5,327 nucleotides of DNA from Thermoplasmata archaeon (GCA_021835265.1 JAKBQK010000330.1:1-5327), one strand, 5' to 3'. Shown: positions 1 to 5,327, counted from the first letter of the stretch. A program made the numbers and translations. Notes: generated by a model from the letters alone, not told the origin.

Positions 1-633
1 TATTCACATTTTTCCAAAGAACAAGATCTTAATTCATTATTGGCTTGGAAAAATCTAAGCGAAATGAGGTTACATCTTGACCCTTCATATGCAGACAAGT
101 TTTCCGGTAAATTTTATCATTATGCAGATTTAGATCAAAATGAAAGGTATGTATCAGCAATTGCATTTGCGAAATCAGTCGGTTCTCTTTCTGAACTTAC
201 TGATTCTCTTAAACATTCTATTAATGTTCAGGAATATGAAAATATAATATCTGCCATGGGTTGGATTACTAACGAAGGAAATCTTTTAAAAATAATCGAT
301 CTATTCAAGCATGGTACAATTAGCAAGAGTTATCTGATTTTCTTTTTATTCACTGCGTCCAAAAATCCTGCAATTAAAGATTTTTTTGCAGACAATTTTG
401 CAAGTTTAATTCGCCTTTGTGAAGATCTCGAGATAAGCGTGAGAGAGATTACTAGACTGGTTGAAAGTTCTCTTCCTTTTGTATTACTCCGAACAAAAGA
501 ACCAGAGAAGGTCTTAAAAGATTTGCTAAAATGCAGTGGTACTTACACGAGCCAAAAGACGAGGGCTACAGAGTTCTATGAAATCTACAATAAATTTAAA
601 ATTACGATATCTGCAAACAGTGTTTCCCGTTAG
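1..633 (+). CDS. M1-family aminopeptidase, C-terminal part (tricorn-interacting factor F2/F3-like), 5' end outside window
   Basis: The frame is open from the first base to a TAG at 631-633, so this is the last 210 residues of a longer protein. A TTG at 40 is not a credible start because the frame continues upstream of it. The visible part is all helix-rich and lacks the zinc site (HExxH), which would lie upstream. The succession of short helical repeats resembles the ERAP1_C domain that closes M1 aminopeptidases: an acidic segment near DLDQNERYVSAIAF, then ISAMGW, then FFLFTASKNPAIKDFFADNF, then a final KTRATEFYEIYNKFK helix. In Thermoplasma, factors F2 and F3 are about 780-residue M1 enzymes that trim peptides released by the tricorn protease in the cytoplasm. 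That family call rests on pattern recognition of a weakly conserved domain. The gene is followed by a T-run and then by peptide permease genes, which suits a role in peptide breakdown. Alternative: another alpha-helical repeat protein. Confidence 0.68.
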   Translation, partial: YSHFSKEQDLNSLLAWKNLSEMRLHLDPSYADKFSGKFYHYADLDQNERYVSAIAFAKSVGSLSELTDSLKHSINVQEYENIISAMGWITNEGNLLKIIDLFKHGTISKSYLIFFLFTASKNPAIKDFFADNFASLIRLCEDLEISVREITRLVESSLPFVLLRTKEPEKVLKDLLKCSGTYTSQKTRATEFYEIYNKFKITISANSVSR

Positions 634-644
634 GTTAGATATAA

Positions 645-651
645 TTTTTTT
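645..651 (+). terminator. Possible T-run terminator after the aminopeptidase gene
   Basis: Seven consecutive T residues start 12 bases after the aminopeptidase stop codon, in very AT-rich sequence and without an obvious GC-rich hairpin. Archaeal RNA polymerase commonly terminates at oligo-T stretches, so this is a plausible end for the upstream transcript. A second, weaker T-rich stretch follows near 670-674. In DNA this rich in A and T, runs of this length also arise by chance. Confidence 0.35.
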
Positions 652-786
652 GAGAAACATATAAACGAATTTTTAGTAAAAAAATAAGGAGGGAACTTGA
701 CATTCAACCATTTCAGAACGAAGTCAGCCTAAATTATGCCTACTGAGTTTTTTGCATTATTGGAATGACTTTTACCAGATTAGCGG

Positions 787-794
787 TTATAAAA
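787..794 (+). promoter_or_regulatory. dppB: TATA-like box, candidate promoter upstream of the permease genes
   Basis: TTATAAAA closely matches the archaeal TATA-box consensus. If used, transcription would start around 812-820 and the first permease gene would carry a leader of nearly 200 bases. The bases just upstream (GCGG) are not the purine/A-rich sequence expected of a TFB recognition element, which weakens the call. Such boxes are frequent by chance in DNA this AT-rich. Confidence 0.25.
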
Positions 795-978
795 CCTATG
801 TTGTGTAATATCGGTATTCGTTACTGTGACTTTCAATTAATCTATTTTAGATATGCAATGATACTGTCTCCTTATATTTTACCCGGATTACATTTATTCA
901 AATATTGCAGATTAGGCAGTCATTTTGATATTCTAAATCATATGAAAAGCAGCAGGCGACTATTGTTGCTTACAACAA

Positions 979-994
979 ACATTAATACATTAAT
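979..994 (+). repeat. Perfect tandem repeat of ACATTAAT at TATA-box distance before dppB
   Basis: Two head-to-tail copies of the 8-mer ACATTAAT occupy 979-986 and 987-994. The junction of the copies lies about 26 bases before the ATG at 1013, which is where a TATA box would sit for a leaderless or nearly leaderless transcript. The ATTAAT cores are self-complementary, so the element could also be read as two half-sites for a dimeric regulator. It may be a promoter element, an operator, or chance in AT-rich DNA; sequence alone does not decide. Confidence 0.4.
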
Positions 995-1012
995 TTCTTT
1001 ACGGAATAATAG

Positions 1013-2098
1013 ATGGAATTCCAGTACTACGTGATTAGAAGACTCTTATCAATAATTCCAGTTTTAATTGGATTGTCAATAATTACGTTCGTTTTAATGA
1101 GATCTTTACCTGATAACTACTTAATTTCTCAATATATTAACCCTAGGTCGACGGTCCCTTTAAGTGTTCAGGCAGCTAACGCTAAAGTCGCATTGGGTTT
1201 AAATGAACCAGTATTTGTGCAATATTTTTATTATCTGTCTAATTTGATTAAAGGTAACATGGGCTACATGTCAACAACATTTTATACCGGTCCAGTTTTA
1301 AGAGGTATTGAGTTGTTTTTCCCCAATACTTTGCAGTTAGTGATACTTTCACTAATAATTTCAATTCTAATTGCTGTGCCGGTTGGAACATACATAGGTA
1401 ACAATAGAAACTCTATTTCTGATCATGTAACTAGGGTATTCTCCTTAACCGGGTATGCACTTCCACCTTTCTGGCTTGCGCTTATGTTACAATTAGTGTT
1501 TGGGAGGCATGTGCTTAATTGGTTTGGTGCAGTATTGCCTATATCTGGTGCTTTTCCTTCTCTTCCCGTTGTCCTTCCATCTTGGATAATACTTATGGAC
1601 GGTGGTAGCGTAATAGTTTCTACACCAACTCATATGATTTTTTTTGACGCTTTAATTCATGGTGCGTGGGGAATAGCTTTAGGCGCTTTTGAACATCTTA
1701 TTTTACCTGTATTAACGTTAACTTACATAATTCTGGCTGGATTACTTAGATTTTTAAGATCTGGAATCATCGATGCGTCTAACCAGCAGTACGTCACAAC
1801 AGCGAGATCAAAGGGACTCGATGAGAAGGTTATTTTAAAACGCCATATAAGGAAAAATGCAATGATTCCTTTTACTACCGTTTTGGGGCTTTTAACAGCT
1901 TATATGCTTGGTGGCGTTGTTTTGGTTGAATTAGTATTTCAGTACCCTGGAATGGGTTTGCTGACTCTGTATTCGGCGCTTCAATTATCTATATATGGAA
2001 TAATTGGAACTACCCTTGTCTTTGGGCTTTTCATGGTATTAGCTAATTTCGTTGTGGATATAGTACTAGCTTTGTTGGATCCAAGGATCAGGTATTGA
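1013..2098 (+). CDS. dppB: Oligopeptide/dipeptide ABC transporter permease, DppB/OppB type
   Basis: An integral membrane subunit of a peptide-family ABC importer, which forms the channel together with the next gene's product. The protein is 361 residues. It starts with the family's typical opening (YVIRRLLSIIPVLIGLSIITF). Hydrophobic segments lie at about 9-30, 103-128, 143-165, 228-247, 283-307 and 324-352. The EAA loop that docks on the ATPase is clear at about 259-286 (YVTTARSKGLDEKVILKRHI, then RKNAMIP), and the protein ends in the characteristic DPRIRY. It is slightly longer than the usual 305-340 residues, apparently because of extra residues around 180-205 in the external loop before the HLILPVLTL segment. 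The ATG at 1013 is chosen because it gives the canonical N-terminus; only a weak GGA precedes it. Its TGA overlaps the region where the dppC frame opens, so the two are cotranscribed. The exact substrate (dipeptide, oligopeptide, or a sugar oligomer as in some archaeal homologues) cannot be read from the permease. Confidence 0.93.
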   Translation: MEFQYYVIRRLLSIIPVLIGLSIITFVLMRSLPDNYLISQYINPRSTVPLSVQAANAKVALGLNEPVFVQYFYYLSNLIKGNMGYMSTTFYTGPVLRGIELFFPNTLQLVILSLIISILIAVPVGTYIGNNRNSISDHVTRVFSLTGYALPPFWLALMLQLVFGRHVLNWFGAVLPISGAFPSLPVVLPSWIILMDGGSVIVSTPTHMIFFDALIHGAWGIALGAFEHLILPVLTLTYIILAGLLRFLRSGIIDASNQQYVTTARSKGLDEKVILKRHIRKNAMIPFTTVLGLLTAYMLGGVVLVELVFQYPGMGLLTLYSALQLSIYGIIGTTLVFGLFMVLANFVVDIVLALLDPRIRY

Positions 2099-2103
2099 GA
2101 GGA
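2097..2103 (+). promoter_or_regulatory. dppC: Ribosome binding site that decides the dppC start
   Basis: GAGAGGA at 2097-2103 lies six bases before the ATG at 2110, a good Shine-Dalgarno spacing. The same frame could open earlier at a TTG at 2095, but that codon lies at the ribosome binding site itself and would have no upstream site of its own visible. The ATG at 2110 is therefore preferred. The site overlaps the dppB stop codon (2096-2098), which suggests translational coupling. Confidence 0.6.
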
Positions 2104-2109
2104 AGTATT

Positions 2110-3060
2110 ATGTTGTTTAAGGATAAAAGTACTCAAAACAAATATAAAAGAAGAAATTTATTCGACAGATTAGGAAGTACTCTTCGCCTTACATTAAGCA
2201 ATAAACTCGCTTTAATTGGTTTGATAATTACTATTTCATATTACATAATAGCTTTATTGGATACGATTTACCCTGAATACCTGGGGGTGTCAAATATGAG
2301 TAGTTTAACAGTCTTTCTGCCAAATTATCACGGAAACCTACCATCTGTTTTGCCAACACCCCCTAGATTCACATCAAATATTTTTTATATCTTTGGAACC
2401 ACTCAGTATGGAATTCCACTTTTCCCTGCGATACTAGCCTCACTTAAAGTTGACTTAGGTTATTCCACAATTGTGGTCTTGGTCGGTGCCGCTGTAGGGG
2501 TAGCAATAGGTTCACTAGCTGGTTATTTCGGAGGCTTTTTTGATGACGCTCTGATGAGAGCTACAGATATATTTCTAGGCTTGCCGCAGCTGGTATTTGC
2601 TATAGCGATTACAACAATATTGGGCAGAACTTTACAAAATATTGTCATAGCTCTCATGATAATTTGGTGGCCAGTTTATGCAAGACTGTCCAGAAGTCAA
2701 ACACTAGCATTAAAATCGTCACCTTTTATATTAGCCGCCACTGCCGCCGGTTCAAGTGGAATAAGGAATATATATTATCATATAATTCCAAACATTTTCT
2801 CCCCAATATTTATACAGATTTCTTTGGATATTGGAAGTATAGTTCTTCTTTTTGCTGGATTAGATTTCATTGGATTAAATGAAGGCAATCCCTTGCTACC
2901 TGAGCTAGGAAAATTGATTGTTATTGGAGAATCTTATCTTCCAGTTGGGATTTGGTGGCCAATATTCATACCAGGGATTTTTCTTCTAATTTTTACTGTA
3001 TCTGTGAATTTGTTGGGTGACGGTTTACGGGATTCGTTAGATCCTAAACTGAGGAGATGA
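2110..3060 (+). CDS. dppC: Oligopeptide/dipeptide ABC transporter permease, DppC/OppC type
   Basis: The second membrane subunit of the peptide-family importer, partner of the preceding DppB-like protein; 316 residues from the ATG at 2110. A basic cytoplasmic N-terminus (KYKRRNLFDRLG) precedes a first membrane segment at about 33-52. A long external loop of about 60 residues follows, then segments at about 117-138, 155-172, 176-190, 231-254 and 281-303. The EAA loop is at about 206-232 (FILAATAAGSSGIRNIYYHI, then IPNIFSP) and the C-terminus is DPKLRR, as usual for the family. Divergence is visible at the normally well-conserved GTDxxGRD signature before the second segment, where this protein reads GTTQYGIP at about 96-103. 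No ATPase (DppD/DppF) or binding-protein gene follows; instead there is a 128-base gap and an M19 dipeptidase, so the transporter is incomplete within this window. Family call is firm; substrate is not. Confidence 0.91.
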   Translation: MLFKDKSTQNKYKRRNLFDRLGSTLRLTLSNKLALIGLIITISYYIIALLDTIYPEYLGVSNMSSLTVFLPNYHGNLPSVLPTPPRFTSNIFYIFGTTQYGIPLFPAILASLKVDLGYSTIVVLVGAAVGVAIGSLAGYFGGFFDDALMRATDIFLGLPQLVFAIAITTILGRTLQNIVIALMIIWWPVYARLSRSQTLALKSSPFILAATAAGSSGIRNIYYHIIPNIFSPIFIQISLDIGSIVLLFAGLDFIGLNEGNPLLPELGKLIVIGESYLPVGIWWPIFIPGIFLLIFTVSVNLLGDGLRDSLDPKLRR

Positions 3061-3161
3061 TCTAAAAATTTCATATTCAGTCAAGAATGCGCTGGCTATC
3101 TTTGAATCCTTAAATAGGTTATAATTTTCGCCTTTTGCTTATACTTTAAAAGTCAAAACCT

Positions 3162-3169
3162 AAAATATA
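3162..3169 (+). promoter_or_regulatory. Candidate TATA box of the M19 dipeptidase gene
   Basis: AAAATATA is centred about 23-24 bases before the ATG at 3189, and no Shine-Dalgarno sequence lies between them. That layout fits a leaderless archaeal transcript that begins at or near the start codon. A competing element, CTTTAAAAG around 3144-3152, would give a leader of roughly 12-16 bases. Either way the dipeptidase probably has its own promoter and is not strictly dependent on read-through from dppBC. The 128-base gap (3061-3188) holds nothing else that I can identify. Confidence 0.4.
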
Positions 3170-3188
3170 ATGTTCTAACTACTGACCG

Positions 3189-4130
3189 ATGAAATTCATA
3201 GATTTACATGAGGATCTTGCCTTTTCGTCACAGAATACGAATGTAATTTCAGGGTCTAACCAATCAAGTATAGAGCAATTAGGGAAAATAGGTGACAGTA
3301 TAGTATTTGGAGTAGTATATCCACATGTATTCAGCTGGAAATACCAGAAGAATAAAGAGGACAGGAAATCAATGATCCTTGAAAGAACAACATACCCGTC
3401 ATTTAGGACAGCAATTGACCAGATCAAGTTCTATGGTGAAATAAGCAGATCCCTGAAAATACCACTAATTAGGAGGTCCGGTGATCTTGTTCTAAAGAAA
3501 CTAAAGTTGTTGATCTCTTTGGAGGGGACAGATGTTCTTAATGAACCATCTGATGCCTACATACTAAAGGATCTTGGAGTTCGCTGCATAGGTCTCACAT
3601 GGAACTATGATACAAAGTTTGCAGCATCCTGTATGTCCAGAAAGGATTATGGTTTGACTGGTGCAGGCGAGGAATTGATTGAAATATGCAATGAACTTGG
3701 CTTGATAGTTGATGTGGCACATTCAAGCAAAAACACGATTATTGAAGCTTGCAAAATTTCGAGGAAACCCACTATATGTTCACATGGTAATTCAAAGAAA
3801 ATAATGAAACATGCAAGAAACCTTGACGATGCCTCGATAGATGCAATCTGTGCTACTGGTGGCATAATAGGTATTACGGCTATACCTGCAACCCTGAGCC
3901 ATAATCCTAAAATCTCAGATCTGAAGGCGCATGCGGAATACATTGGAAACAGCTTCGGGTGGGATCATGTAGGCATAGGAACTGATTTCCTTGGACTGTT
4001 GGATGAAAAGACGCCAAGTGGCTTTGAAAACGTCAATAAGATCAGTGATCTTGCAAAACTTCTGGAATCACATGCAGAGGACGTTCTCTGGAAAAATTCT
4101 TTAAGAGCACTAAAAAGCGTAATCATTTAA
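3189..4130 (+). CDS. M19-family metal-dependent dipeptidase (renal/membrane dipeptidase homologue)
   Basis: Predicted cytoplasmic binuclear zinc (amidohydrolase-fold) peptidase that hydrolyses dipeptides; 313 residues, near the lower end for the family, with no signal peptide. The family's active-site pattern is complete. It has DLHED with H7 and D9, the bridging glutamate E112 in SLEGTD, H178 in DVAHSS and H199 in CSHGNSK. It also has R210 in HARNLDD and the catalytic/metal aspartate D266 in GIGTDF. The segments GLTWNYDTKFAASC, GLTGAGEELIEICNELG and the terminal DVLWKNSLRAL match the family layout. The start is secure, because an in-frame TGA at 3183-3185 lies two codons upstream and the protein opens directly into the metal motif. 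Known family members cleave dipeptides including some D-residue-containing ones, so specificity is open. Following peptide permeases and an aminopeptidase gene, a role in the last step of peptide use is likely. Base composition looks less AT-rich than dppBC. Confidence 0.93.
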   Translation: MKFIDLHEDLAFSSQNTNVISGSNQSSIEQLGKIGDSIVFGVVYPHVFSWKYQKNKEDRKSMILERTTYPSFRTAIDQIKFYGEISRSLKIPLIRRSGDLVLKKLKLLISLEGTDVLNEPSDAYILKDLGVRCIGLTWNYDTKFAASCMSRKDYGLTGAGEELIEICNELGLIVDVAHSSKNTIIEACKISRKPTICSHGNSKKIMKHARNLDDASIDAICATGGIIGITAIPATLSHNPKISDLKAHAEYIGNSFGWDHVGIGTDFLGLLDEKTPSGFENVNKISDLAKLLESHAEDVLWKNSLRALKSVII

Positions 4131-4153
4131 GTTGTCAAATATTTATGAGGCTT

Positions 4154-4166
4154 TGTTTAATAAACA
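4154..4166. repeat. AT-rich inverted repeat between convergent genes
   Basis: TGTTTA-A-TAAACA is a perfect 6-base inverted repeat around a single base. With a one-base centre it is a poor hairpin, so if meaningful it would more likely be a protein-binding palindrome. It lies between two convergent stop codons, where a regulatory site would be unexpected, and it is AT-rich enough to occur by chance. Confidence 0.3.
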
Positions 4167-4179
4167 TTCTATTTTCACC

Positions 4180-4196
4180 CGCTTGAATTCCAAGCG
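4180..4196. terminator. Possible bidirectional terminator hairpin between convergent genes
   Basis: CGCTTG and CAAGCG form a perfect 6-base-pair, GC-containing stem around a 5-base loop. The hairpin lies 49 bases after the dipeptidase stop and 5 bases after the tyrA stop on the other strand. Its place between two converging genes suits a shared terminator. Neither strand carries a strong T-run directly after the stem, so this is not a classic intrinsic terminator, and archaeal termination does not normally need a hairpin. Confidence 0.35.
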
Positions 4197-4201
4197 ATTG
4201 A

Positions 4202-4858
4202 TTACTGGCTGGAACCAATTTGTTTAAAAAATTTGCTCATCTCCGATAGAAGAGTGTTTACCTCCGGGTTTTCCACTATGGAATCTTTCATCACATCAAT
4301 TGATTCCACGTCTGATAATTGGATTATTTCTTTTAATATCTTACCAGATCCAGTAAAAGGTGGAATTGATCTTGCGGATTCCCTGAAGTATAGGGAGATC
4401 AGATAAGGAAGCCCTTGCTCAGGTGCCATCATGCGATCATGTTCATGAGAATCCATCCCAACAACCGAGCAATCAGGAAAGAGCTTTTTAAGTGTAAATT
4501 CAGAACCGGCTGGGCAAATGTCAGTGATCAACGCAATCTTCCGTCGTGAGGAATCCTTAAAGGATTCTGGACCAAAGAATGGATGTATGCTTAATATCTT
4601 TCCAGAATATTTTCTGAATGGGGCTTTTACGGAACATACCTCTACCAAATGAGCAACATCTGAATATTCTTCGACAAAACTGATGGCTTCTTTTAAGGGT
4701 GTGGCTAAAAACGATATATCCGAGGAACTCAAGGAATCAGCTAAATTACTTTGTGAAGTATTCATATCCAACGAGATGACAGTATTGCCCTGTGATCTGA
4801 AATATTCACTCACAAAACTTCCAAATCTGCCTGAGGAACCCAGGACCGTTATTTTCAT
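4202..4858 (-). CDS. tyrA: TyrA-type prephenate dehydrogenase (short form)
   Basis: Oxidative decarboxylation of prephenate to 4-hydroxyphenylpyruvate in tyrosine synthesis, using NAD(P). The protein is 218 residues from the ATG at 4858; that start gives MKITVLGSSGRFG with the dinucleotide-binding GxxGxxG (G7, G10, G13) in its usual place. A longer reading from 4885 would only add nine residues inside the upstream gene. D31 after the second strand suggests NAD rather than NADP. Family motifs are visible: SVK at 76-78, the catalytic-type histidine H92 in IHPFFGP, and HDRMMAPEQGLPY starting at H140. The protein is clearly shorter than the usual 270-290 residues, with a reduced C-terminal helical domain. 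Y152 stands where the family usually has a substrate-binding histidine, and no arginine occurs after R163. The gene starts one base after the chorismate mutase stop, so the two are translationally coupled. Arogenate dehydrogenase activity is an alternative. Confidence 0.86.
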   Translation of the reverse strand: MKITVLGSSGRFGSFVSEYFRSQGNTVISLDMNTSQSNLADSLSSSDISFLATPLKEAISFVEEYSDVAHLVEVCSVKAPFRKYSGKILSIHPFFGPESFKDSSRRKIALITDICPAGSEFTLKKLFPDCSVVGMDSHEHDRMMAPEQGLPYLISLYFRESARSIPPFTGSGKILKEIIQLSDVESIDVMKDSIVENPEVNTLLSEMSKFFKQIGSSQ

Positions 4859-4859
4859 T

Positions 4860-5327
4860 TCAGCTCTCAACAAGGATTTTAGCACATACCTTATTTCTTG
4901 TCAGTATTTTAGAGGAGATAGATAGGCTATCTGAATCAATGAATCCTATGTCTTCTGTGCCATGGAAGGATTTCAGGTTAACACAGAAGTCATAGTTTTC
5001 AAGGCGATCGGAAATTACATGCGCACCGGACAATGAAGCCGCTTCGGTGAACATTCTTTCCTCTTGTCCAACAAAATATAATTCATCACCTGGTCTGCAT
5101 GATATTCTTGACGTAATGAACAACAGGGATTCTCTATTTCCTTTAATACAGAATCTATCCTTGTTTAAACCCGGAAATGGTTCATTACGATTGATCTGAG
5201 CCATAATGGTCGATTCAAATATCATGTTCAGGAAGGCACTTTCCAGTTCGTTCTGAGGCTGGATTAAATTAGTTACCAGTACCTCACGTGACCGATCCCT
5301 GACAGGCTTACCAGATCCTCTTTTTAC
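4860..5327 (-). CDS. aroQ: AroQ-class chorismate mutase with unrecognised C-terminal extension, 5' end outside window
   Basis: The frame is open from the window's right edge to a TGA at 4862-4860; 155 residues are visible and the N-terminal helix is missing. Residues 1-46 match the second and third helices of an AroQ chorismate mutase, which rearranges chorismate to prephenate. K2, D11, R14 and E15 in GKPVRDRSRE correspond to E. coli K39, D48, R51 and E52. T40 and Q44 in FESTIMAQ correspond to S84 and Q88, a conservative Ser-to-Thr change. The loop between these helices is about seven residues shorter than in E. coli. After the catalytic domain come about 105 further residues that I do not recognise, with an alternating strand/helix look (GDELYFVGQEERMFTEAASL, then a later ILTRNKVCAKILVES end). 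The gene is immediately upstream of and coupled to tyrA, so its product feeds the next enzyme. An internal ATG at 5225 would discard the active site and is not a credible start. Confidence 0.84.
   Translation of the reverse strand, partial: VKRGSGKPVRDRSREVLVTNLIQPQNELESAFLNMIFESTIMAQINRNEPFPGLNKDRFCIKGNRESLLFITSRISCRPGDELYFVGQEERMFTEAASLSGAHVISDRLENYDFCVNLKSFHGTEDIGFIDSDSLSISSKILTRNKVCAKILVES

Larger units (their letters stand above)
634..1012. other. 379-base AT-rich gap with no recognisable gene
   Basis: I translated both strands and found only short, stop-interrupted stretches or protein-unlike frames. The one longer + frame (765-1034) runs into the permease start and has a composition unlike a protein. 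Inside the gap are a GGAGGG motif at 688-693 followed three bases later by TTG, opening an 11-codon frame (697-732). Next comes a 10-codon ATG frame (736-768), then a TATA-like box at 787-794 and a tandem 8-mer at 979-994. A solute-binding protein gene often precedes permeases of this type, but no trace of one can be read here. The stretch could be a regulatory region with a long leader, or a decayed gene beyond recognition. Confidence 0.6.

Noticed and set aside
634..1012. Possible remnant of a transposase or binding-protein gene on either strand
   Set aside because: I read both strands; several stop-interrupted stretches appear on the - strand, but none carries a recognisable motif, and no terminal inverted repeats or target duplications could be seen.
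765..1034. 89-codon + strand open frame in the gap before dppB
   Set aside because: It overlaps the start of dppB, has no ribosome binding site, and its residue composition (many Leu, Ile, Tyr, Arg, Asn and Cys without domain pattern) looks like translated AT-rich non-coding DNA.
2095..2109. TTG start for dppC at 2095
   Set aside because: The TTG lies at the GAGAGGA ribosome binding site, which is correctly spaced for the ATG at 2110, so it is probably part of the initiation signal and not the start.
3179..3427. - strand open frame opposite the dipeptidase N-terminus
   Set aside because: It lies fully over the M19 metal-motif region, whose coding is unambiguous; it is a shadow frame.
3647..3943. 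- strand open frame opposite the dipeptidase middle
   Set aside because: It is antisense to the DVAHSS, CSHGNSK and HARNLDD motifs of a clear gene and has no family resemblance of its own.
4859..4885. Upstream ATG start for tyrA at 4885
   Set aside because: It would add MLKSLLRAE before the canonical MKITVLG opening and overlap the mutase gene; the ATG at 4858 places the nucleotide-binding glycine motif as in the family.
4683..4925. + strand open frame across the tyrA-chorismate mutase junction
   Set aside because: It is antisense to the GxxGxxG start of tyrA and to the mutase C-terminus; it shows no domain signal.
5223..5225. ATG at 5225 (- strand) as the true start of a small separate protein
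   Set aside because: The frame continues upstream to the window edge with the conserved KPVRDRSRE segment of AroQ, so this methionine is internal, within the third helix.

Overview
The window looks archaeal, most likely from a Thermoplasmata/Thermoplasmatales-type acidophile. The reasons are an AT-rich sequence with many AGA/AGG and ATA codons, TATA-like elements close to start codons that lack Shine-Dalgarno sequences, and the C-terminal part of an M1 aminopeptidase resembling the tricorn-interacting factors F2/F3. This assignment is an inference from gene content and style; Sulfolobus-like archaea are not excluded.

Layout, left to right. (1) Positions 1-633, + strand: the C-terminal 210 residues of a probable M1 (ERAP1_C-type) aminopeptidase whose start lies before the window. 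(2) Positions 634-1012: a 379-base AT-rich gap with no convincing gene, holding a T-run, TATA-like elements and a perfect tandem 8-mer just before the next gene. (3) Positions 1013-3060, + strand: two overlapping or abutting genes for the permease pair of an oligopeptide/dipeptide (DppBC/OppBC-type) ABC transporter. No solute-binding protein or ATPase gene is next to them in this window. (4) Positions 3189-4130, + strand: a complete M19 (renal/membrane dipeptidase family) metallopeptidase with every expected metal-site residue, apparently on its own, possibly leaderless, promoter. (5) Positions 4131-4201: a short convergent intergenic region with two inverted repeats. (6) Positions 4202-5327, - strand: a tightly coupled pair from aromatic amino acid biosynthesis, the 3' part of an AroQ-class chorismate mutase followed one base later by a short TyrA-type prephenate dehydrogenase.

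How the genes fit together. The + strand genes form a plausible peptide-use neighbourhood: peptides enter through DppBC, the M1 aminopeptidase trims them, and the M19 enzyme cleaves the dipeptides. The - strand pair would convert chorismate to prephenate and then to 4-hydroxyphenylpyruvate, the tyrosine precursor. The two halves meet tail to tail and appear functionally unrelated.

The points most worth a second look are a roughly 105-residue unrecognised C-terminal extension on the chorismate mutase, a TyrA that is short and seems to lack two substrate-binding residues usual in the family, and the permease pair without its transporter partners. I found no RNA gene, CRISPR array, intact mobile element or clearly new defence-type system.
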